The position numbers and the translations under genes were made by a program. The notes under the pieces were generated by a model. The model did not search any database. It saw only the letters and a program-made list of their open reading frames with translations, and was not told the origin of the DNA. Positions 26,076 through 34,928 of a stretch of DNA of 39,227 nucleotides are shown here, piece after piece; the first letter of the stretch is position 1; each line of letters starts with the position of its first letter. The DNA comes from an uncultured Planctomycetaceae bacterium (GTDB lineage: Bacteria > Planctomycetota > Planctomycetia > Planctomycetales > Planctomycetaceae): assembly GCA_903921605.1 (NCBI GenBank), contig CAIXQV010000111.1:1-39227 (forward strand), written 5' to 3'.

Positions 26076-26136
26076 GGGCGGGATAACCAATCAAACTATT
26101 ATCGAAGAACCAGATCCTGATGACTATAGATTTCCA

Positions 26137-26154
26137 TGATGATGACCATCATCA
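26137..26154. repeat. Near-perfect palindrome between PSCyt1 and DUF1501 genes
   Basis: Arms TGATGATG and CATCATCA are separated by 2 bases, just after the stop of the PSCyt1/DUF1549/DUF1553 gene. It may be an operator or a processing hairpin in the two-gene transcript. The arms are low complexity, so chance is possible. Confidence 0.3.
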
Positions 26155-26174
26155 CTGAACGCCGTATTGCAAAA

Positions 26175-29100
26175 CTATTTGACGTATAAAAACTCATTGG
26201 AAGTCAGCAGGACCTGACACAGATCGACCATCGCCTGTTGAGTGCCCGTCAAGCCAGCGGGTATTTGCTCCCGATGAGCCTGAAGGTACTCCAATTGCCC
26301 CGCCAGAAATGATATGGCCGCGACAAGTTCATCCACTTCCGGCTGGCGGCAATAAGCCAACTCCCAGGCATGCATCACCTGTCCAACAATCACACTGACG
26401 GACTCGGGCGGCCCATAAAATTCTGTGGCAGAACTAAACGAACGGGCTATGCCATCACTGGTCGTCAGCGTCAGCTTCACCGGCCATTGAAAAGAATCTG
26501 ACGTGTTGTGTTCCAGACAGTCCACGATGAAATCAATCGTGTCCCCAGCTTCAACAACCACCGATGCAACGGGAGTTTCCACAGGAGCATTGTGACTTTT
26601 CCACTCCGCCAATAATCCACTTCCATCCGCAGCTCCGCGACTGGTCACAATTCGCCCACGCACTCCATCACCGTTCTCACTACCATGATGCAGCGTTCCT
26701 GCGATCGTCAGATTGCCAGACGCCGGAGCGACCCAACGACGGATCACAGCACGCCCTGGCTGATCGGGATGTCCTCCGTTGGCATGCAACAGGGCATATC
26801 CCAAAGCAGGATCAGGAAGCGTCGCACTGGCTTGGTAATGGGAACCTGTAAAATGGGGCAGGGCGGTGAATGGTTCGGTCTTCTTCGTGGTTTCGTTGAT
26901 GCTGCCATAACCATAATGCCACACATCCAAGGGAGCTGACGGCAACGTTGGCAACGCAGCCAACTGCTCGGCAGTCGCCATTGAAGCTTCCTTGCGGCAA
27001 CGTTCAGCCAATGCCGCCGCGTGACTCAGAATTGTTCCCGAGTTCATCATCATCAACGATTGAGTCGCAACCGTAGAGACAGGCCGCCGTTCACAATTCA
27101 CTTCCATCACCGGAGCATCAAAGGCCTGCAGCATTGCAACCGGTTGAGATCTCCGGACCTTGACGTAAAGACTTCGACGAGTCTCCTTGTCATCAATCAC
27201 GATCTGGCCAGCATCGTCTTCCACAATCGGTGCCGGTGCGCCAAACTGCTGAGCACTCAGCCGACCTGTTGCAGCCAGCAATCGATCGCGAACCAGCTCC
27301 GCATCGAGCCTTGCGATCGTCTGACGAGAATAAAACCGATTATCCGGATCAATTGTCTCATGCATCGCGGCCTTGCGGGAAGACTGTCTCCACGCGGTTG
27401 ACGACAGAATCAGGCGATGCAAATGCTTGACACTCCAGCCACTTTGTACGAATTCATCGGCGAGCCAGTCGAGCAATTCCGGGTGCGTCGGGGCAACTCC
27501 GAGTCGGCCAAAATCAGCAGGCGTTGGCACCAACCCACGTCCAAAATGATGCAGCCAGATTCGATTCACGATGACTCTGGCGACTAGTGGGTTCTCACGA
27601 GCCGTCAGCCATTTTGCGAACGCCAAACGGCGCCCGGATGTGGGCAGTGAAGCATCATCGGCCGGGATCTCATAGCGAGCATCTTCGGGAGAAGCGGCCG
27701 TCAGACCTGCTGGCTGAATCACGCCTTTGGGCTGAAGAAAATCACCACGATAAAACAAATGCGTTTCCGGCAGATGCCCGGCGGGCTCCGTCAGAATGGC
27801 AAGAAACTCTTCCGGTGGCCGTTTGCCGTTTGCTTCGGCGATGCGAGCATCATACTTCTTCAGATCTTCCGCAGCTTCGGGAAGATACTGATAGAGAACG
27901 CCAGGCGAAATATTCACACTCGGGTTCTTATTGAGCAGGTCTGTCTGCTCCGGAGTTCGCTGAGCTGCTTCAGTCTGATAAGCCACTCGCAACGTTGTTC
28001 TAAGCGGCTCCTCATACTTCATGAGTTCCTTCTCGAGTGCCTGCGCCATGTACTCTTTCTGCTTCGCTTCTCGCTCGACGCCAATCGCAGCCGCTTCAGC
28101 ACTCGCGGCTGCTGCTTTCTGTCGATCCACTTCCGTATAAAGCGAAACCAGTCGCTGCGAAGGAAACTGCCAGGTCTGCCAATCTAAGGAAGGAGCAAAG
28201 ACTGCTCGCAGTGCATAGTAATCTGTCTGAGGAATCGGGTCGTATCGATGATCATGACACTGCGCACATCCAACACTGAGCCCCAACAAAGACGTGCTCA
28301 CAATCTTGATCGTGTCGCCAATCACCTGGTTCCGCGCGGTCGGATTATCTTCGCCGCTTCCCGTTCCGTCGGCCGCCATTCTCAAATAACCGGTTGCTGT
28401 CAGCAGCTCAATTTGTTCGGCTGTCAGATCTCCCTGTTTTGGCCCCGCAAGTTCATCACCGGCTACCTGCTCTGCAATAAAACGATCAAACGGTTTGTCG
28501 GCGTTAAAAGAGCGAATGACATAGTCACGATACTTCCATGTCCACGCACGTTCCGTGTCGTTTACAGTGTAGCCATCAGAGTCCGCATAGCCAGCAACAT
28601 CCAGCCAATGCCTCGCCCAGCGTTCACCGTAGTGAGGCGACGCGAGCAAGGACTCAATCATCCGAGCATACCAGTCGTCCGCAGGATCATTCTTCCACTG
28701 CATAAGCTGCTCGGAAGCTGGCGGTAACCCGGTTAAATCAAGATATGCTCGCAGGATCAGAGTTTGGCGATCCACATCCTCGGCGAACGTCAACCCTTCC
28801 GGCATTTGAGCCAACAGGAAGTGATCAATCGAATTTCGAATTCGTGCCTGTTGATCCGGGCGAACCTGAGGCTCAGTCGCTCGCTTTATGGGCTGAAAAG
28901 ACCAGAACGCCCGCTCTTCAGGAGTAATACCAAGCCCCGGCGGAATCGTCTCCGGCTCAGGCCGCGCGGTTTTAGCACCTTCGGTGACCCAGCGAGTCAG
29001 GACCTCCAATTCCTTCTCTTTCACCTTCATCTCGCCCGGAGGCATTTCTTTTGAACGAATTCGCTCCAACAGCAGACTTGTGTGCGCATCGCCAACGACA

Positions 29101-29333
29101 AGTGCCGTCCCGGAGTCACCACCTTTTTGCATCAGGCGAACCTGACGTAGATCCAGGCCGCCTTTCAGTTCCTCAACCGCTCCATGGCAATCAAGGCAAT
29201 GCGCGCGAAGGATCGGACGAATATCACGTTCGAATGTCAATTCTTCGCCGCGGGAGACATCAGAAAAAAACAAACCGGTTCCCAAAGACAGAACAAGACC
29301 TGTCAGTTGAAGCAACGTCGTTTGATACATCAT
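26175..29333 (-). CDS. PSCyt1/DUF1549/DUF1553 (planctomycetal cytochrome c-type) protein with inserted beta domain
   Basis: This 1052-residue exported protein has a signal peptide (about 1-29). Next is a PSCyt1 cytochrome c-like domain with CLDCH (46-50) and a possible Met ligand. DUF1549 spans about 165-385 and ends with a second CAQCH (356-360), the same CxxCH-HDHRYDPI block seen across the family. A coiled region (400-510) follows. DUF1553 starts near 565 (AFAKWLTARENPLVARVIVNRIWLHHFGRG) and is interrupted by about 175 residues (795-970) of a beta-rich, carbohydrate-binding-like domain before its end (985-1050, VMHAWELAYCRQPEV). The partner DUF1501 gene lies 177 bases downstream. These proteins are abundant in planctomycetes and are suspected to act in extracytoplasmic polysaccharide breakdown; no activity is proven. 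The start could be either of two adjacent ATGs. Confidence 0.94.
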   Translation of the reverse strand: MMYQTTLLQLTGLVLSLGTGLFFSDVSRGEELTFERDIRPILRAHCLDCHGAVEELKGGLDLRQVRLMQKGGDSGTALVVGDAHTSLLLERIRSKEMPPGEMKVKEKELEVLTRWVTEGAKTARPEPETIPPGLGITPEERAFWSFQPIKRATEPQVRPDQQARIRNSIDHFLLAQMPEGLTFAEDVDRQTLILRAYLDLTGLPPASEQLMQWKNDPADDWYARMIESLLASPHYGERWARHWLDVAGYADSDGYTVNDTERAWTWKYRDYVIRSFNADKPFDRFIAEQVAGDELAGPKQGDLTAEQIELLTATGYLRMAADGTGSGEDNPTARNQVIGDTIKIVSTSLLGLSVGCAQCHDHRYDPIPQTDYYALRAVFAPSLDWQTWQFPSQRLVSLYTEVDRQKAAAASAEAAAIGVEREAKQKEYMAQALEKELMKYEEPLRTTLRVAYQTEAAQRTPEQTDLLNKNPSVNISPGVLYQYLPEAAEDLKKYDARIAEANGKRPPEEFLAILTEPAGHLPETHLFYRGDFLQPKGVIQPAGLTAASPEDARYEIPADDASLPTSGRRLAFAKWLTARENPLVARVIVNRIWLHHFGRGLVPTPADFGRLGVAPTHPELLDWLADEFVQSGWSVKHLHRLILSSTAWRQSSRKAAMHETIDPDNRFYSRQTIARLDAELVRDRLLAATGRLSAQQFGAPAPIVEDDAGQIVIDDKETRRSLYVKVRRSQPVAMLQAFDAPVMEVNCERRPVSTVATQSLMMMNSGTILSHAAALAERCRKEASMATAEQLAALPTLPSAPLDVWHYGYGSINETTKKTEPFTALPHFTGSHYQASATLPDPALGYALLHANGGHPDQPGRAVIRRWVAPASGNLTIAGTLHHGSENGDGVRGRIVTSRGAADGSGLLAEWKSHNAPVETPVASVVVEAGDTIDFIVDCLEHNTSDSFQWPVKLTLTTSDGIARSFSSATEFYGPPESVSVIVGQVMHAWELAYCRQPEVDELVAAISFLAGQLEYLQAHREQIPAGLTGTQQAMVDLCQVLLTSNEFLYVK

Positions 29334-29363
29334 CAGTCTCTGCCTTTTGCTGGAATCAGAGCA

Positions 29364-31517
29364 TCATGGCATCGAAACAATCGAACAACTCAGCCCGCCA
29401 GCGGCGGGTACGTATGAGTTGTTCGCATAGTCCATCACCATGCGATCGGCATTGAACCGCCAGCCCAGTGTTCGAATTGCACGCTTCATACGAGCAATCC
29501 ATTCCTGAGGCAGGTCGTCTCGATCACGATCGTAAAACATCGGAATGACTTCCTTCGTCAGCACGCGATAAAGATCTTCTCCGTCACGCGCGTCCTGAAT
29601 GTCCTGATTCCAATGTGTCCGGCCGGAACCGATTGCAAATCCATTCTTTCCGTCGTAGGCCTCAGCCCACCAACCATCCAGAATTGAACAGTTCAAACCA
29701 CCATTCAAAACTACCTTTTGTCCACTGGTGCCCGAAGCCTCCAGTGGCCGTCGAGGGTTATTGAGCCACACATCGACGCCCTGTACCAGAACACGTCCCA
29801 TCTCGATCGTGTAATTCTCAAGAATAAGCACCCGTCCTCGGAATGGCTCTTTTCTGGTCAGCTGGAAAATATGCTGCAGAATCTGCTTGCCTCGATCATC
29901 AGCTGGGTGAGCTTTCCCTGCAAAAATGAACTGCAGAGGCCGATCTGTATCTGTGATCAGCTTGGCCAGGAAATCCAGATCTTTCAGGATCAGATCAGCT
30001 CGCTTATACGGCGCAAAACGTCTTGCGAATCCAATTGTCAGGGCCTGTGGATCGAACAAACCTTCCATATCGGCAACGACTTCAGCACTCTCCCCGCGAA
30101 GCTTCGCCTGATCAACGGCATGCTTACGCGCGTAGTTGATCAGACGGCTCTTCAGTGTCGAATGGACCTCCCATAACTCGCCTGGAGTAATGCTTTCGAA
30201 TTTACTCCAAACTTCCGGTTCCCCAGTACGCTGATACCAGTCTTCCGGAAGAACTCGGTTGTAGAGAACTCGCATTTGCCCGGCGAGCCACGTCGGCACA
30301 TGCACACCGTTCGTGATATGCCCGATCGGAATCTCTTCCACGCTCCGCCATGGCCACAGACTTTTCCACATGTCTCGACTGACGACACCGTGCAGATTCG
30401 ACACACCGTTGGCAATGCGACAGATTTTTAGAGCAAGAACGGTCATACAGAAGGATTCACCACCGTTCTGAGGATCGACGCGTCCAAGTCCCATCAGACC
30501 ATGAGTATCCAGACCCAGTGCGTCTCCCAAAGGTCCCAGATGTTCTTCGATCAAGCCCTGATCAAAGCGGTCATGCCCTGCGGGCACTGGTGTATGAGTC
30601 GTGAAGGCACAGCGCGAAGCTGTATCTCGCAAAGCTTTGTCAAACGGAAAGCCGTCTTCCTGCATCCGTTGACGGATGACTTCCAGTGGAGCAAAGGCAG
30701 AGTGCCCCTCATTCATGTGAATCACATTTGGCAGAATCCCCAATGCCTTGAGAGCTTTGACTCCGCCAACACCCAACAGCAGTTCCTGACGAATGCGGGT
30801 CCTCTGATCTCCTCCATAAAGCCGCGCAGTCAACGCTCGATCGGCGTCATTGTTCAACGGGATATCTGTGTCCAACAGATAGAGATGAACTCGTCCGACA
30901 TTCAAATGCAACACGCGCGCATGAATTGGGCCGGTGCGAGTATCTACAGTCACAACAATCGGACCATCAGCATTCGTCGCAGGCGCTAATGGCAGCGCGA
31001 CGGCCTCCAGTCGAGGATAAGTCTCTCGCTGCCATCCACCAGCATCGATTGCCTGAGTAAAATAACCTTCATGATAAAAGAGACCGATTCCGACCAGTGG
31101 CAGCCCCAGGTCCGAAGCACTCTTCAAATGGTCGCCCGCGAGGACTCCTAATCCCCCCGAGTAGATCGGCAGTGACTCATGAATTCCAAACTCAGCGGAG
31201 AAATAGGCCACTGGCCCCTGGCCAAGAATCCCGGCATGAGTCGACCCCCAGGTCGTCTGCGCCGTCAGATACTCCTGAAATCGCCGATAGGACCAATGAA
31301 TGCGAGTATGCAGAACTGCCTCTCGCGCACGCTCTTCGAGCCTGTCCGAGGAATACTCTTTCAGCAACAGAACAGGATTGTGGTTGACCTTTTCCCAGAG
31401 TTCCGGATCAATCAACCGAAACACATCAGTCACTTCCGGATCCCAACTCCACCAAAGATTTCTGGCAAGGCGTGTGAGCTTCTCGTGGATAGACATCTGG
31501 GCCAGTTTCTCGGCCAT
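29364..31517 (-). CDS. glgP: Alpha-glucan (glycogen) phosphorylase, short GT35 type
   Basis: This 717-residue cytoplasmic enzyme uses PLP and phosphate to release glucose-1-phosphate from glycogen or maltodextrin. The N-terminal part ([20 protein letters not shown]) is the DUF3417 segment that marks the short, Thermus/Mycobacterium-like type. The core has [29 protein letters not shown] (103-131), [14 protein letters not shown] (305-318) and [13 protein letters not shown]. The PLP lysine is Lys601 in [14 protein letters not shown]. The [14 protein letters not shown] segment (497-510) is typical as well. Length is shorter than the ~800-850 residues of classical phosphorylases, as expected for this subgroup. 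The upstream end abuts a gap leading to the bL37-like gene. No other glycogen gene is in the window. Confidence 0.95.
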   Translation of the reverse strand: MAEKLAQMSIHEKLTRLARNLWWSWDPEVTDVFRLIDPELWEKVNHNPVLLLKEYSSDRLEERAREAVLHTRIHWSYRRFQEYLTAQTTWGSTHAGILGQGPVAYFSAEFGIHESLPIYSGGLGVLAGDHLKSASDLGLPLVGIGLFYHEGYFTQAIDAGGWQRETYPRLEAVALPLAPATNADGPIVVTVDTRTGPIHARVLHLNVGRVHLYLLDTDIPLNNDADRALTARLYGGDQRTRIRQELLLGVGGVKALKALGILPNVIHMNEGHSAFAPLEVIRQRMQEDGFPFDKALRDTASRCAFTTHTPVPAGHDRFDQGLIEEHLGPLGDALGLDTHGLMGLGRVDPQNGGESFCMTVLALKICRIANGVSNLHGVVSRDMWKSLWPWRSVEEIPIGHITNGVHVPTWLAGQMRVLYNRVLPEDWYQRTGEPEVWSKFESITPGELWEVHSTLKSRLINYARKHAVDQAKLRGESAEVVADMEGLFDPQALTIGFARRFAPYKRADLILKDLDFLAKLITDTDRPLQFIFAGKAHPADDRGKQILQHIFQLTRKEPFRGRVLILENYTIEMGRVLVQGVDVWLNNPRRPLEASGTSGQKVVLNGGLNCSILDGWWAEAYDGKNGFAIGSGRTHWNQDIQDARDGEDLYRVLTKEVIPMFYDRDRDDLPQEWIARMKRAIRTLGWRFNADRMVMDYANNSYVPAAGGLSCSIVSMP

Positions 31518-31866
31518 GGCGATTCCTTCGAATACGTTCGCGACTTCGACTGATCTGGTCAGGAAGAGCTGATCGTTTTCATCGTCAGCCCAAACAAATC
31601 ATTCTGCGACAGGCGTTTGGGAGTATACAAGGGCTGCGGCAGGCGTCGAGACTGCCTTACGCTAGATGCAGGACCGCTCCAACAGCGGCCGGATAACCTG
31701 ACTCGAGCCGGTTGTTTGCCTGTCGTCGGCAAATCTGGTGAATGGCTCAAGCCCCAATAAAAAAAGCCTGCTCCGAACTACGGAACAGGCTCTCTTTTTT
31801 CCAACTGTGACCTTCATACGGCCACAAATCTGAATGCAACCGGCGTCAGACGCCTTAAGGTGAGGC
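31518..31866. other. Intergenic region between glgP and the bL37-like gene
   Basis: These 349 bases contain the minus-strand terminator listed at 31757-31800 and otherwise no ORF with protein character. The promoter of glgP is expected near 31520-31700, but no boxes were clear. Confidence 0.5.
31757..31800 (-). terminator. Intrinsic terminator, downstream of the bL37-like gene, possibly bidirectional
   Basis: An 11-bp stem with one mismatch (AGCCTGCTCCG / CGGAACAGGCT) and a 5-base loop is flanked by AATAAAAAA on the left and CTCTTTTTT on the right. The A-run on the plus strand is a T-run on the minus strand, so it ends the small minus-strand gene about 66 bases after its stop. The T-run on the right would let it work on the plus strand too. 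Confidence 0.85.
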
Positions 31867-31968
31867 TTATGACAGCTTCACGTGCTTGCGCTTCAGGCGT
31901 CGACCTTTTGAGCTCGCCGGGCGAGCACCGTGATTGGCTTTATTCAGTTTGCGATTCGTCTTTGCCAT
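31867..31968 (-). CDS. Basic 33-residue microprotein, bL37-like ribosomal protein candidate
   Basis: This tiny ORF translates to MAKTNRKLNKANHGARPA followed by SSKGRRLKRKHVKLS: 33 residues with 12 Lys/Arg. It matches, by recall, the small actinobacterial large-subunit protein bL37, which is a short basic peptide with an ANHGKRP motif; here it reads KANHGARPA. It is 9 or so residues longer, with a basic C-terminal extension. Support for a real gene: ATG with a CAGGA element about 10 bases upstream, a plausible -10/-35 pair upstream, and a strong terminator 66 bases after the stop. It has no neighbours in operon. It is too short for standard ORF callers. Other possible roles are an rRNA-binding or nucleic-acid-binding peptide. 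Confidence 0.8.
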   Translation of the reverse strand: MAKTNRKLNKANHGARPASSKGRRLKRKHVKLS

Positions 31969-32354
31969 TTTTCCGGATCCTGAACACGAATATGGAGGAT
32001 TGTTGAGTTATATCGAACCCACATCGGCACGCCTCAATCATCCACTTCACTGAAATAGAGACTCTGAGCCCGGCCGAATCGAAGCGGGGGAGTCTAACGC
32101 CCAATCCTCAACCAGAAAACCCCCGTCCCTCAACAACACCAATGTTTTGCGATGATTCTCTGCTTTGGTGCACAAATGAACCGTTCTTTAGCTTTTTTAC
32201 ATACGGATGGCCCAAGACATCACATCTCCACCGGGGTGACGATTCGTCGCCTACGATCACTTGTGCATACCTTGAGAGCCAAACCTCCAGCAGCACTATG
32301 ACTTCGCTTGGCTGGAGGGCTTGCGGCAGGCTGACTCCTTCGGCCTTAAATCAA
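31969..32354. other. Intergenic region upstream of the bL37-like gene
   Basis: These 386 bases hold the promoter of the minus-strand bL37-like gene at the left end. A minus-strand open frame at 32108-32296 (62 codons) has no recognisable family and weak support. Nothing else stands out. Confidence 0.4.
32007..32037 (-). promoter_or_regulatory. Candidate sigma-70-type promoter for the bL37-like gene
   Basis: On the minus strand, TATAAC (-10-like) is preceded by TTGAGG (-35-like) with a spacer of 19 bases, somewhat longer than the optimal 17. It lies about 40 bases upstream of the ATG at 31968. The spacer makes the call tentative. Confidence 0.35.
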
Positions 32355-34553
32355 TCAGCCCCCTTTGGGGGCAATCTTCCTGGCCGCGTTCATCACGGCT
32401 TCGCTGCTGATATCAACACCAAAGGCCCACACAAAAAGCCCCAGCATTTCAATCGTGGTCCCCACCCACTTTTCTGAATACAAGGCATCTGCAACAAACA
32501 TGAACATCGCTGCAAAAAAGACTGTCTGGATGAAAACAGCTCTTCGAGCGTTTCGATCAAATCGTGAACGCTCCGCCAAACTTCCGCTCAAGCTCACAAA
32601 CGGCATAGAGTGAACAGCAGCGACTTCTGATCCACCGACATATGTTGATCGAAAGATTATCGGCCCTTCGAAATTGCTATCAACCGCCCCGGACTCGTCC
32701 ATGGATGGGATACTGCGTCCCAGCCTCACAGACGGCAACAAAGCTTTCATCAGCTCAATCGCAACACACCATTGATCATTGTGAAGGGCAGCACGAACAG
32801 GATCCATCGTAGCACCCACCGGCGCGATTGCAGTCAACACCTCAACCCAACTGCGCTGCAGCTGAAGCATCCGTCCGGGATGATTCGCTGCCGCCTGAGC
32901 CGGATCTTCAAAACTCGATGGAAGCGTTTCGGCAACCTCTCGATTGTACCGAGTCAGCGCGGCAAACTGGTCAGCTTTATCAGGCCGCAATGTCGCATCA
33001 AGAACTTCATCGATCCACGTTTCCAAACGCACAACTTCACGTGCCACATGAAGCCCCAGTTCATCCAGTGCAGCTCGTGCGGCATGAGTTTGCTCCAGAG
33101 CTTCCGCAAGTTGAGCGATCGTTACCTGCGTAGTCACCTTGGCGTTTGCTCCGAAACTCTCAATCCACGCCTCGACTCCCTTCTTGAATTTTTCAGCACC
33201 CTCGGCCGTCTGTGGCAGAGGGCGCTGCAGGACTGCATTCAAAAAGATCACGACATCGCGTCGCCAGGCATGGCATTGATTGAACATCTCCGGGAACAGC
33301 CGAGTTTCGATGTCTCCCAAACCCGTGCGTGCATCTGCGACCGAGTTTCCTTCAAGCAATTGGACAGTATGCTGCGTCCGAGAAGAGATCTCCTCTACGG
33401 TCTTCATCAGCGAAGGCGTTAACTTCCAGCGACGAAGAATCAGCGAACGCAGCGTCTCAATACGTCCAACGACCTCCTGCCGCAGCCTGTTGAATTCGCC
33501 AACAGCCGCCTGTAATCCAGCTTTAGATGTGACCGCGGCGGCTCGAATCACGTCTGGTTTTCCACTGTTCAGCGAGTCAGACAAAGCGCTACGAATCTCT
33601 GCCGCCTGTCGCTGAAATGTCACGTCGGGAATCTGAGATGATGCCGCCAGAATCTCTGCCGCAACGCCGGAAGCATCCGCACTGGCTTCTGCAATCTCCT
33701 GATGCGTCTTGAGGTAGACTCGAATGAACCAACCGCAGAGGAATCCCGCGCCAGTGATGAAATAAATCCACTTTGTCGTTCGACGAGCTTTGATCTCGTA
33801 AGAGACAACCTGCGGTTTATTGAGTTCATTTGCTCGGAGTTCAATCTTCCCCGCCGTTGTCCCAAGAGGAAACGTGCCCTCAACAGCAACATCGATCGAC
33901 TTCGTTTCCCCGGCGTTTAAATATTCGCCGTCCATCGTGAAGGTCAAAAGCCCATCATCAACTGGAACGAGATCCCCGGCCTCACGAACGTCCGCCAAGT
34001 GAATCCCTGTTAACGGGGCCTTTCCGGATACTTCCGAAACCTGCAGAGGCCGACTTATCGATGATGTCCCGAAGAGCCCATATGTCTGGTTAAGATAAAG
34101 CTTGGAAGTAACTTCGATCTCAGGGGATGGCTGAGTCAAGGTCAGGCTGACCGTCTGAACGGATGCCTCGGACGGTGCGTTCGGATCAGAAGAGCGGTTC
34201 GTAAAGTCGACCAAAACTGCATAAGTGCCCGGCAAGATGGATGGCGACTGAGCCTCAACGATCAGCGATGGTCCATGTTGAACGTCGCCTTTCTCAAGCT
34301 TGGCTGTGAACAACGGAGAGAGAAACTCCGGTCGCCCGTTCGGGCCAATAACGTCAGTGACTTGAATCTCCAGATCTGTGGTCGAAGTTGCCCCCTGAAC
34401 GACTCGGACTGGTATCCGAACGGTACTCACTTCGGAGCTCACAGACAGGGTGTAATTAAAGCCTGCAGGAAAATTCAGCCAGTCGACTTTCTCAGCCGCC
34501 GGCAATGGCGAGTATGCGGTCAGCAAAAACACGACAAATGAACAGCATCTCAT
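32355..34553 (-). CDS. Orphan exported membrane protein with N-terminal Ig-like region and helical core
   Basis: This 732-residue protein is not in a family I recognise. Counted from the ATG at 34553, residues 1-20 form a signal peptide (CCSFVVFLLTAYSPLPAAE). Residues about 25-255 are beta-rich, with Ig-like strands (VRIPVRVVQGATSTTDLEIQV, KSIDVAVEGTFPLGTTAGKIEL). A membrane segment near 262-280 (WIYFITGAGFLCGWFI) leads to about 370 residues of mostly helical sequence, including TQHTVQLLEGNSVADARTGLGDIETRL and FRRLAQRRWK-like coils. The C-terminus has two more hydrophobic segments (VFIQTVFFAAMFMFVADALY and IEMLGLFVWAFGVDI). The overall layout suggests an envelope-spanning protein with a cytoplasmic helical part. 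The 34553 start is preceded by AAAGGA at about 8 bases; the frame extends to 34619 without a good site. Confidence 0.75.
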   Translation of the reverse strand: MRCCSFVVFLLTAYSPLPAAEKVDWLNFPAGFNYTLSVSSEVSTVRIPVRVVQGATSTTDLEIQVTDVIGPNGRPEFLSPLFTAKLEKGDVQHGPSLIVEAQSPSILPGTYAVLVDFTNRSSDPNAPSEASVQTVSLTLTQPSPEIEVTSKLYLNQTYGLFGTSSISRPLQVSEVSGKAPLTGIHLADVREAGDLVPVDDGLLTFTMDGEYLNAGETKSIDVAVEGTFPLGTTAGKIELRANELNKPQVVSYEIKARRTTKWIYFITGAGFLCGWFIRVYLKTHQEIAEASADASGVAAEILAASSQIPDVTFQRQAAEIRSALSDSLNSGKPDVIRAAAVTSKAGLQAAVGEFNRLRQEVVGRIETLRSLILRRWKLTPSLMKTVEEISSRTQHTVQLLEGNSVADARTGLGDIETRLFPEMFNQCHAWRRDVVIFLNAVLQRPLPQTAEGAEKFKKGVEAWIESFGANAKVTTQVTIAQLAEALEQTHAARAALDELGLHVAREVVRLETWIDEVLDATLRPDKADQFAALTRYNREVAETLPSSFEDPAQAAANHPGRMLQLQRSWVEVLTAIAPVGATMDPVRAALHNDQWCVAIELMKALLPSVRLGRSIPSMDESGAVDSNFEGPIIFRSTYVGGSEVAAVHSMPFVSLSGSLAERSRFDRNARRAVFIQTVFFAAMFMFVADALYSEKWVGTTIEMLGLFVWAFGVDISSEAVMNAARKIAPKGG

Positions 34554-34928
34554 GCCACGATCCTTTTGACTCAACACACTTAAAGGCAGCCCCAACCATT
34601 CTGCTGCCATCACAATCAATTCTTTAGTTTGACGGTGCGACGGCTAGTGGCCCCAGTAACGATGCAGATGCAATCCTTACTAAGCGGGAGCATCTTGCGA
34701 CCAGCATGGCCGAATTGCAAATCACGCCTCAGTTGCCAAATCATGCCTCCATGGCAGGTACCGACTGAGAAACGTCACTATTTCCGACCAAAAATCGCTC
34801 TCCTTTGAAACGCGGCCCATTCGCCCTAAGATGCTCCACTTCCGAAAGATTCGCGGCCCGAGGATGGGTGCGACGATGGAAGCTGAACACCGTATTGATC
34901 GGGCCCTGAAACCCGCGTTGTGAGCAAC
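34554..34928. other. Divergent intergenic region before alaS
   Basis: These 375 bases lie between the minus-strand orphan membrane gene and the plus-strand alaS. A tandem direct repeat is present near 34718-34749 (CAAATCACGCCTC and CAAATCATGCCTC, spaced 19 bases apart). The region must hold both promoters. Open frames over it are shadows of alaS. Confidence 0.5.
34718..34749. repeat. Direct repeat upstream of alaS
   Basis: Two copies of CAAATCAYGCCTC occur with a period of 19 bases, about 180 bases before the alaS start. Their spacing of about two helical turns suggests a possible binding site for a regulator, though no regulator is known. Confidence 0.35.

Noticed and set aside
25998..26090. 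N-terminal extension of the DUF1501 protein
   Set aside because: The extension is translated from a G-rich tandem repeat, and the twin-arginine signal starts at the ATG at 25997.
32108..32296. 62-codon minus-strand frame in the gap before the bL37-like gene
   Set aside because: No ribosome-binding site, no recognisable family, and a length easily reached by chance.
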